Source of the DNA: JBEKCP01 sp050014815
GTDB taxonomy: Bacteria; Planctomycetota; Planctomycetia; Pirellulales; Thermoguttaceae
Length of the DNA stretch: 5,758 nt
Assembly (NCBI GenBank): GCA_050014815.1
Contig: JBEKCP010000403.1
Location: 1 to 5,758 of the forward strand
Reading direction: 5' to 3'
Every line of letters starts with the position of its first letter. Within the stretch, counting starts at the first letter, position 1. Below are positions 1 through 4,908 of this stretch, in pieces. The translations under genes and the position numbers were made by a program. The notes under the pieces are model-generated. The model was not told where the DNA came from. It saw only the letters and a program-made list of their open reading frames with translations, and ran no database searches.

Positions 1-79
1 GTCACGCCGCAACCCCCGGACGCCGGCACCGCGCGTAGGCGTGGTGGGGGGCTTTCCTCCCAGAATCACCCAAGTCTAT

Positions 80-1042
80 TTAGCGCAGGTCATCGCTGGC
101 CGTCGATGCTTTATCGCTCCGCCTTTCGCCTTCCTCCTTCATCCTTGCTCTTGGATGCGCCTTTTCGTAGACCGCGCGGAGGGCCGTCGTGCTGACGTGC
201 GTGTAGATCTGGGTGGTCACCAGGCTCTTGTGCCCGAGCAGTTCCTGCACGCTCCGGATGTCCGCCCCGCGGTCCAGCAGGTGCGTGGCGAAGCTGTGCC
301 GCAGGGAATGGGGCGTGGTGCGGCTGTCCAGGGTGGTCTGGCGGAGATATTTTTCGAGCATGCGGGCGACGCTCCGCGTGGTCAGGCGGCGTCCGAAACG
401 GTTGACGAACGTCGCCGCGGCGGGCCCGGCCGGCTCGCCGGGATGGGGCCGGCAGACGGCCAGCCAGCGGCGCAAGGCCCGGGCCGCGTAAGAGCCGATC
501 GGGGCCAACCGCTCGCGGCGTCCTTTGCCGCGGACGTGGAGGATCCCGGCGTCGAGGTCCAGGTCGCCGCGGTTGAGGCCCACCACTTCGCTGACCCGCA
601 ACCCGGCCGAGTACATCGTTTCGAGGATCGCGCGGTCGCGGCATCCCATGGTGGAGTCGGCGGGCGGGGCGGCCAACAGCCGCCCGATATCCTCCGCCGA
701 GAGGCAGTGGGGCAGCGAGCGGCCTTTTCGCGGGTTCCGCAGCGGCTTGGCGGGGTTCGTCTTGGCCCAGCCTTCCCGCTGCCCGAAACGAAAGAAACTT
801 CGCAGCGAGGCCAACCGCCGGGCGATCGTCGTCTTCGCGTAGCCCGCCTCGTGCAGCGCCGCCACGTAGCCGCGAAGTTCCGCGACCGAGACCGAGCCGG
901 GCTCGGGGCACCGGCCGCCCCGGGCCTCGGCCAGATAGTCGGCCAGCGCGGTCAAGTCCTCCCGGTAGCTCTTGATCGTCAGCGCCGAGGCGTTGCGCTC
1001 GGCGAGAAGGTACTGGAGAAAGCGGGCTAGGGCGGTGTGCAT
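80..1042 (-). CDS. xerC: Tyrosine recombinase, XerC/XerD type
   Basis: Site-specific recombinase of the XerC/XerD family, which cuts and rejoins DNA at dif sites to resolve chromosome dimers. The N-terminal SAM-like core-binding domain spans about residues 1-95 (ARFLQYL, TIKSYREDL, then RRLASLRSFF). The catalytic domain spans about 110-297. All expected catalytic residues are visible: Arg149 in GLRVSE, Lys173 in RGKGRRER, His245 and Arg248 in HSLRH, His271 in LLGHKSL, and the nucleophile Tyr280 in QIYTHV. The end of the core, YEKAHPRA, fits XerC well. The protein has 320 residues, about 20 more than usual, because residues 298-320 form an extra charged tail, 298-312 of it written by heptamer DNA. 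The ATG at 1042 suits the family N terminus, but no Shine-Dalgarno lies before it; a heptamer array occupies that place. The gene lies 68 bp downstream of the small minus-strand gene and may share its transcript. XerC versus XerD cannot be settled from sequence alone; an integrase of a mobile element is less likely because no attachment sites are visible. Confidence 0.93.
   Translation of the reverse strand: MHTALARFLQYLLAERNASALTIKSYREDLTALADYLAEARGGRCPEPGSVSVAELRGYVAALHEAGYAKTTIARRLASLRSFFRFGQREGWAKTNPAKPLRNPRKGRSLPHCLSAEDIGRLLAAPPADSTMGCRDRAILETMYSAGLRVSEVVGLNRGDLDLDAGILHVRGKGRRERLAPIGSYAARALRRWLAVCRPHPGEPAGPAAATFVNRFGRRLTTRSVARMLEKYLRQTTLDSRTTPHSLRHSFATHLLDRGADIRSVQELLGHKSLVTTQIYTHVSTTALRAVYEKAHPRARMKEEGERRSDKASTASDDLR
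109..150. repeat. Six degenerate heptamers inside the xerC 3' end
   Basis: On the plus strand, six consecutive 7-mers begin at 109, 116, 123, 130, 137 and 144, each close to CTTNNTC (for example CTTTATC, CTTCCTC, CTTCATC). On the coding strand the unit reads about GANGAAG. The block encodes recombinase residues 298-312, a Lys/Glu/Arg-rich stretch directly after the conserved YEKAHPRA end. Three units equal seven codons, so the array can stay open in frame. I interpret it as an intergenic-type repeat that has become coding. The second unit (GCTCCGC) is the most divergent. Confidence 0.7.
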
Positions 1043-1050
1043 GCGTAGCT

Positions 1051-1087
1051 GTCAGTTGTCAGTCGTCAGTCGTCAGTTGCAACTGAC
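1051..1087. repeat. GTCAGTY heptamer array ending in a 16-bp palindrome
   Basis: Four direct 7-mers begin at 1051, 1058, 1065 and 1072, in the order GTCAGTT, GTCAGTC, then GTCAGTC again and GTCAGTT again. After two bases (GC) an inverted copy, AACTGAC, occupies 1081-1087. The last direct unit and the inverted unit form the perfect palindrome GTCAGTTGCAACTGAC (1072-1087). A looser direct repeat, CCAGCMACTA, follows at 1090-1099 and 1104-1113, the second copy running into the stop codon of the small gene. The array ends 8 bp before the xerC start, where a ribosome binding site would normally lie. As RNA, the palindrome could form a short hairpin between the two genes. Confidence 0.85.
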
Positions 1088-1110
1088 CACCAGCCACTAG
1101 GCGCCAGCAA

Positions 1111-1347
1111 CTACTCTTCGCTGGGCAGCGGGAGGCCGAATCGGGCGGTCGGCACGAACCGCTGCCGGCTCTCCTGGCGGATCTTCTGGCTCAGCACGGC
1201 GGCATCGTACCAGGTGAAGCTCAATTCCGGGTTCGACGCATAGCGCCCCAGGGTCCGCAGCGCCTCGGCGCGGCTGGCGTCGTCATAAAGAAAGACGTAA
1301 CGTTCCGCTCCCTTCACCAGGGCCAATACGTTGATGTCCTGACTCAT
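1111..1347 (-). CDS. Conserved small protein of unknown function
   Basis: A 78-residue acidic-to-neutral protein with no signal peptide, membrane segment or metal-binding motif. I do not recognise a named domain. It starts MSQDINVLALVKG and contains the segments RYVFLYDD, RTLGRYASNPELSF and TWYDAAVLSQKIR. The pattern suggests a small alpha/beta fold: strands at about 5-10 and 16-21, a helix at about 24-36, and a second helix at about 47-60, followed by a loose Pro-containing tail. The ATG at 1347 was preferred over a TTG at 1383, 12 codons upstream, because AGAGGA lies six bases before it. From memory, similar short proteins are widespread in planctomycetes, but this is unchecked. It lies upstream of xerC on the same strand with a 68-bp gap full of repeats, so co-transcription is plausible. 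The protein-like composition and clear ribosome site make it a real gene rather than a shadow. Confidence 0.75.
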   Translation of the reverse strand: MSQDINVLALVKGAERYVFLYDDASRAEALRTLGRYASNPELSFTWYDAAVLSQKIRQESRQRFVPTARFGLPLPSEE

Positions 1348-1353
1348 GGCCGA

Positions 1354-1359
1354 TCCTCT
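1354..1359 (-). promoter_or_regulatory. Ribosome binding site deciding the small-gene start
   Basis: On the minus strand AGAGGA lies six bases before the ATG at 1347. It is one of the few good Shine-Dalgarno matches in this window, and it supports the 78-residue start over the longer TTG start. Confidence 0.65.
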
Positions 1360-1640
1360 GTTCTGCTCTTCCGAACCCAACAAGCTCGCGCGGGTCCTTC
1401 CTGGTTATCGTTATCGGATTCCCGACCACCGCCACACCACACGAGTTTCGCCGGCGCCGCCTCGGGCGGCCAACATTTCCCAAAGATGCGTGTGACAACA
1501 GAACCGAATGAAGTCATCGCCAAGCAGTTAGGATCGAGTAGCCGGCCGTGCCAACGAGGCGGAGGCCGCAGCGTCGGCTTTATCGGCAAAGTCGGCACAT
1601 TTTCTCCAATTTAATTCCGACAACCGCCTGGCGGCTCGGA

Positions 1641-1665
1641 GGGATTTGGGGATTTAGGGTACAAT
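1641..1665 (+). promoter_or_regulatory. Candidate ispG promoter with 8-bp tandem repeat
   Basis: TACAAT at 1660-1665 matches the bacterial -10 consensus at five of six positions and lies 22 bases before the ispG ATG, implying a very short leader. Directly upstream are two 8-bp units, GGGATTTG (1641-1648) and GGGATTTA (1649-1656), then GGG. No recognisable -35 box is present at the usual spacing. The same TANAATG form appears upstream of panB. Confidence 0.4.
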
Positions 1666-1687
1666 GAGGTTTTAGGATCCCCGCCCC

Positions 1688-2830
1688 ATGCAGCCTCCTC
1701 GTAATCCCACCCGCAGTGTCCCGATCGGCTCCGTTACGATCGGGGCCGGCCATCCGATCGCGGTGCAGAGCATGTGCGCCACGAAGACCACCGACATCGC
1801 GGCGACGGTCGCGCACGTGGAGCATCTGGCCCGCGCGGGGGCCGCAGTGGTCCGGATCGCCGTCGATACCCGCAAGGACGTCGAGGCGGTGGCCGAGATC
1901 CGGCGCCGGACCGGGGCCAATCTCTCGGTCGACCTCCAGGAGAACTATCGCCTGGCGGCCGACGTGGCCGCCTCGGTCGATAAGATCCGCTACAACCCGG
2001 GACACCTGTATCACCACGAGCGGAACCGGCCGTGGCAGGACAAGGTCCGCTTCCTGGTCGACGCGGCCGGCCGGAACGGCTGTGCGATGCGGGTGGGCGT
2101 CAACTGCGGCTCGGTGGACCCCGCGTGGCGCGATCGAGGCGCCCCCGGCGACGTCATCCGCCCCATGCTCCGCAGCGCGCTGGAACACTGCGATCTGTTG
2201 GATCGGCTCGGGTTCACCCGCTACTGCGTGTCGCTGAAGGACTCCGATCCGGCGGCCGTGGTGGAGGTGAATCGGCAGTTCGCCGGTCACCGCCCGGACA
2301 TCCCGCTGCACCTGGGCGTGACCGAGGCCGGGATGCCGCCGGAGGCGATCGTCAAGACCCGCCGGGCCTTCGAGCAACTGCTCCCGCTGGGCATCGGCGA
2401 CACGATCCGGGTTTCGCTGACGGTCCCTGCCGCCCGCAAACACGAGGAGATCGAGGCTGGCCGCCGGATCCTGGCCGACCTTGCGGCGGGCCGGCTTGCG
2501 CCCGGGCCGGTTTCATCGCCCGGCCTCGACATCATTTCCTGCCCGAGTTGCTCCCGCGTCGAGAATAGCGCCTTCGTCGAGCTGGCCGAAAAGGTGCGGG
2601 AAGCGACCCGCTATGCCTCGGCCTGGCCGATCACGATCGCCGTGATGGGCTGCCGCGTGAATGGCCCCGGCGAGACCGACGCGGCGGACCTGGGCCTATG
2701 GTGCGGACCAAGCTTCGTCAACCTGAAGCGGGGTGCCACCCCTTTGGGGGCCTTCTCCTACGAGGAAATCCTGCCCCGGCTCAGAGAGGAACTCGACGCC
2801 CTGATCGCGGCGCTGAAAGAGTCAAGCTAG
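1688..2830 (+). CDS. ispG: 4-hydroxy-3-methylbut-2-en-1-yl diphosphate synthase
   Basis: IspG (GcpE) reduces the cyclic diphosphate MEcPP to HMBPP, the next-to-last step of the MEP route to isoprenoids, using electrons from ferredoxin or flavodoxin. The N-terminal TIM barrel covers about residues 5-270: RSVPIGSVTIG, AVQSM, VRIAVD, SVDLQENY, DKIRYNPGH, RVGVNCGSVDP, LHLGVTEAG and GIGDTIRVSLT. The C-terminal iron-sulfur domain carries the expected [4Fe-4S] ligands: Cys285 and Cys288 in SCPSCSR, Cys322 in MGCRVNGPGE, and Glu329. The spacing closely matches the E. coli enzyme. At 380 residues it is the compact bacterial form without the large insert found in plants and Chlamydia. The ATG at 1688 fits the family start; only a weak AGGA lies ten bases upstream. 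The gene converges on the exported-protein gene, and the two stop codons overlap in CTAG at 2827-2830, leaving no room for a separate terminator. RYNPGHLYHHER and DLGLWCGP look typical of the planctomycete branch, from memory. Confidence 0.97.
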   Translation: MQPPRNPTRSVPIGSVTIGAGHPIAVQSMCATKTTDIAATVAHVEHLARAGAAVVRIAVDTRKDVEAVAEIRRRTGANLSVDLQENYRLAADVAASVDKIRYNPGHLYHHERNRPWQDKVRFLVDAAGRNGCAMRVGVNCGSVDPAWRDRGAPGDVIRPMLRSALEHCDLLDRLGFTRYCVSLKDSDPAAVVEVNRQFAGHRPDIPLHLGVTEAGMPPEAIVKTRRAFEQLLPLGIGDTIRVSLTVPAARKHEEIEAGRRILADLAAGRLAPGPVSSPGLDIISCPSCSRVENSAFVELAEKVREATRYASAWPITIAVMGCRVNGPGETDAADLGLWCGPSFVNLKRGATPLGAFSYEEILPRLREELDALIAALKESS

Positions 2831-3897
2831 TAATCGTCGTCCCCGAGCTTGACCTTCGACTTGGGCGCCGGCCCGTCTGTTTTATCGGGCTTGGCGGCGC
2901 CCTTTTTCGGCCCGGCGGCCGGGATTTCGTTGTCGGCGGGCTCGCCGGCAATGCCTTTCTTGGAAGCAGGGCCCGACTTGGCGCCGGCCTTCTCCGCCTT
3001 GGCGCCTTTGATACTTGCGTGTCTTCGCCCGCCGGAGTACGGCTCCTTGAGAGTGATCTCGACGACTTGGGCCCCGATGAGCCCCGGACGGCCCGGCATG
3101 CTCTGGCCGGTCACGTGAATCTTGTCGCCGCGGGACGCAATGCTGCAGTCGGCCAGCGAGAGCTCGATTTGGGCATCGTCGGCCAATTCGGCCTTGACGG
3201 CCGTCCTGTCGGCCATCACGGTCAGGGCGCCGTCATGAAACGACTTCACCTGCCCTCGCACGTCGAAGACGCCGGGCGGCTTGAGCTTGTTGCCGGGGCC
3301 CTCTGTGGCCAGGTCGCCCTCGTCGTCCTTCTTGCCGTGCAACCTGTGCCCGCCTTTGACCGCGGCGGGGGCGTCGAACAGCCCGGGGTCCGGGCCGGGC
3401 ATCGCCGCGCCGGGCCCCTTGCCCTTGCCGCCCGGCAGGGTCGGAGGCTGGGGGAAGGCCGCCGATTCCGGAAACAATCCCTTCTGCCGCCCCGGTCCCG
3501 GCGTGAAGATCGCCATCCGCTTGATCTTCTCCTTGGCCGTGTGGTCTTCCCCGACGTCGGCCACGAACTCGACGCACATTCCGGCTTTGATCGCGTCCTT
3601 CGTCGCAGCACCGGTCACCCGAACGCTGGTCATGGGCGTGATTCCCACCACCATCGTCTGGTTCGTGGCGGTCGTCATCGTGATCGTGTTGCCCTGGACG
3701 CCGACGATGCTCCCGTCGCCGGTGGCCGGCTTGGGGGGCTCGATCTTAGGGCGGTTGGGTTGCTGCCAGTTGTTCGCTCCGCCCGCCTGCTGGCACGGCA
3801 ACGCCGCGAGGGACGCCACCAGCACCGCGCCCAAGGACCGACAAAACGCCGGCAGCACTATACCACCGAGCCCGTGGAGATGACGGTGACTGAACAT
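2827..3897 (-). CDS. Predicted exported protein with two beta-rich repeats and basic tail
   Basis: Function unknown. Residue numbers here count from an upstream TTG at 3903; the annotated ATG at 3897 is residue 3. The N terminus (about 1-43) looks like a Sec signal: basic start (HRHLHGLGG), hydrophobic core (LGAVLVASLAALP), then Gln/Ala/Gly. Cys37 after ALP is a poor lipobox. Two similar modules follow, at about 62-134 (GSIVGVQGNTITM, then VEFVADV and MAIFTP) and about 212-286 (RGQVKSFHDGALTVM, then IHVTG and VVEITLK). Each resembles a small beta-barrel of OB or DUF5666 type; this is a fold guess. They are joined by a Gly/Pro-rich linker (about 135-210). Residues 290-352 form a Lys/Ala/Gly/Pro-rich basic tail, ending in acidic GDDDY. 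Both TTG 3903 (AGGA seven bases upstream) and ATG 3897 (AAAGGG eight bases upstream) are possible starts; the ATG was chosen. The gene is divergent from panB and convergent with ispG, so it is probably transcribed alone. Confidence 0.75.
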   Translation of the reverse strand: MFSHRHLHGLGGIVLPAFCRSLGAVLVASLAALPCQQAGGANNWQQPNRPKIEPPKPATGDGSIVGVQGNTITMTTATNQTMVVGITPMTSVRVTGAATKDAIKAGMCVEFVADVGEDHTAKEKIKRMAIFTPGPGRQKGLFPESAAFPQPPTLPGGKGKGPGAAMPGPDPGLFDAPAAVKGGHRLHGKKDDEGDLATEGPGNKLKPPGVFDVRGQVKSFHDGALTVMADRTAVKAELADDAQIELSLADCSIASRGDKIHVTGQSMPGRPGLIGAQVVEITLKEPYSGGRRHASIKGAKAEKAGAKSGPASKKGIAGEPADNEIPAAGPKKGAAKPDKTDGPAPKSKVKLGDDDY

Positions 3898-3994
3898 GGA
3901 CAACGCCCTTTCCTGATCCTCTTGCCCGTCTCTAGGATATCACCCGGGAGCGGCCTTGGCCAGTCCACGCTGTTCAGCAGGGGGTGTCCTCGAT

Positions 3995-4000
3995 TAGAAT
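3995..4000 (+). promoter_or_regulatory. Candidate -10 box of the panB transcript
   Basis: TAGAAT matches the -10 consensus at five of six positions and is followed by GG, much like TACAATG before ispG. No clear -35 lies upstream. Transcription would begin near 4007, just before the first hairpin repeat at 4013, giving a leader of about 100 bases. For the divergent exported-protein gene I see only a weak TATCCT on the minus strand near 3937-3942. Confidence 0.35.
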
Positions 4001-4012
4001 GGCCCAAGAGAC

Positions 4013-4107
4013 GACCGCGGAGGTTCATCCGCGGCTACCTGGACGACGACCGCGGAGGTTCATCCGCGGCTCGGGAAGATGACCGCGGAGGTGCATCCGC
4101 AGCTACC
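4013..4107 (+). repeat. Three hairpin repeats in the panB leader
   Basis: Three near-identical units begin at 4013, 4048 and 4081 (35 and 33 bp apart). Shared parts are GACCGCGGAGG, then TTCA (TGCA in unit 3), then TCCGCGGCT. Each folds into a stem-loop. In units 1 and 2 the arms CCGCGGA and TCCGCGG (4015-4021 with 4028-4034; 4050-4056 with 4063-4069) pair perfectly over seven bases around the loop GGTTCA. In unit 3 the right arm is TCCGCAG (4096-4102), which puts a C-A mismatch in the stem. Every unit contains GGAGGT, a Shine-Dalgarno-like string split between stem and loop. The last ends 15 bases before the panB ATG, which directly follows unit 3. Copies 1 and 3 also share CTACC after the stem. 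The unit looks like a dispersed intergenic (REP-like) element. Confidence 0.88.
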
Positions 4108-4908
4108 ATGGCAACCGACGATAGCCCCATCACGGTTCCCCGATTCGCCGCCCTGAAGGGGGGAGGGCGGAAGATCACCATGCTGACCGCCTACGATTAT
4201 CCGACGGCCCAATGCGCCGACGCCGCCGGGGTCGAGGGGATCCTGGTGGGGGATACCTTGTCGATGGTTGTCCAGGGTCACGAGAACACCCTCCCGGCTA
4301 CCGTGGAGGAGATGATCTACCATGCGGAGATGGTCGGCCGGGCGGTCCGCCACGCCCTGGTCGTGGTCGATATGCCGTTTCCGAGTTTCCACGTGGGGGT
4401 ACACCGGGCCGTCCAGACCGCCGGACGAATTCTCAAGAAGGCCCGCTGCCAGGCCGTGAAGCTCGAAGGCGGCGTCCGGCAGGCCGAAGTGATTGCGGGC
4501 CTGGTCGGCGCGGGGATCCCGGTCATGGCCCATTGCGGCCTGCGGCCGCAGAGCATTCATCAACTGGGCGGCTATCGCGCGGAGCGCGACGAACAGGCCC
4601 TGCTGGCCGACGCCCGCGCCGTCGAACAGGCCGGGGCGTTCGCCGTCGTCTTGGAGTGCATCCCCGCGACAATTGCCCGGCAGATCACCGCCGCCGTGAA
4701 GATCCCCACGATCGGCATTGGGGCGGGCGCGGGCTGCGACGGCCAGATCCTGGTGTTCCACGACCTCTTGGGCTTGACAAGGGGCCGGCTTCCGCGGCAC
4801 GTCCGCCCCTACGCCGACCTCGGCCGCGCGGCCCTGGACGCCATCCGCCGCTACCGCGACGACGTCCGCAACGGTCTCTTCCCCGGCCCGGATGAAACGA
4901 TCGAATAA
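4108..4908 (+). CDS. panB: 3-methyl-2-oxobutanoate hydroxymethyltransferase
   Basis: PanB (ketopantoate hydroxymethyltransferase) transfers a one-carbon unit from methylene-tetrahydrofolate to 2-oxoisovalerate, making ketopantoate. This is the first committed step to pantothenate and coenzyme A in the cytosol. It is a TIM barrel of the PEP mutase/PanB superfamily. Visible landmarks are MLTAYDYPTA (25-34), metal-binding Asp49 in LVGDT, Asp88 in VVDMPF and Glu120 in KLEGG, His142 in AHCGLRPQS, catalytic Glu183 in LECIP, and IGIGAGAGCDGQIL (202-215). The 266-residue length is normal. The frame stays open far upstream, but ATG 4108 is the only start that gives the family N terminus. It has no Shine-Dalgarno at normal distance; GGAGGT of the third hairpin repeat lies 15 bases off. 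The loop after GGY is four residues shorter than in E. coli and lacks VQG, and GHLGLTPQ of most relatives reads AHCGLRPQ here. The stop overlaps the next start as TAATG. Confidence 0.97.
   Translation: MATDDSPITVPRFAALKGGGRKITMLTAYDYPTAQCADAAGVEGILVGDTLSMVVQGHENTLPATVEEMIYHAEMVGRAVRHALVVVDMPFPSFHVGVHRAVQTAGRILKKARCQAVKLEGGVRQAEVIAGLVGAGIPVMAHCGLRPQSIHQLGGYRAERDEQALLADARAVEQAGAFAVVLECIPATIARQITAAVKIPTIGIGAGAGCDGQILVFHDLLGLTRGRLPRHVRPYADLGRAALDAIRRYRDDVRNGLFPGPDETIE

Larger units (their letters stand above)
1348..1687. other. Divergent intergenic region between the small gene and ispG
   Basis: This 340-bp stretch holds no convincing gene. From left to right it contains the ribosome site of the small gene; a tandem TTATCG pair (1415-1426; CGATAA on the minus strand) that could be part of a minus-strand promoter; a perfect 6-bp inverted repeat GCCGCC/GGCGGC with a 3-base loop (1456-1470) that no T-run follows; and three TCGGC motifs spaced exactly nine bases apart (1574, 1583, 1592). 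An AT-rich patch follows at about 1599-1617, and then the ispG promoter region. A 42-codon plus-strand frame from ATG 1486 to TAA 1614 has no ribosome site and is not called as a gene. Confidence 0.6.

Noticed and set aside
1..79. Terminator or gene 3' of xerC
   Set aside because: The minus-strand sequence gives only a weak GGG/CCC pairing without a T-run, and no supported coding frame; nothing can be called.
80..1042. Recombinase as a phage, integron or transposon integrase
   Set aside because: No direct-repeat boundaries, cargo genes, tRNA target or integron attC sites are visible, and its core motifs read like housekeeping XerC.
1072..1087. Palindrome as a dif or attachment site for the recombinase
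   Set aside because: A dif site has two about 11-bp arms around a 6-8 bp centre; this is a 16-bp palindrome made from heptamer units and has no such layout.
1456..1470. Inverted repeat GCCGCC/GGCGGC as an intrinsic terminator
   Set aside because: No T-run follows on either strand, and no gene ends nearby in a direction that would use it.
1580..2443. 287-codon minus-strand frame opposite ispG
   Set aside because: It lies wholly antisense to a clearly conserved enzyme; Arg/His/Gly/Asp-rich composition is typical of a GC-rich shadow frame.
2698..4107. Very long upstream open frame in phase with panB
   Set aside because: It is the antisense of the exported-protein gene kept open by high GC; its translation has no PanB-like or other family features before ATG 4108.
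4013..4107. CRISPR-like array
   Set aside because: There are only three units with about 6-11 bp between them, one unit diverges, and no cas genes are present; it fits a hairpin repeat instead.
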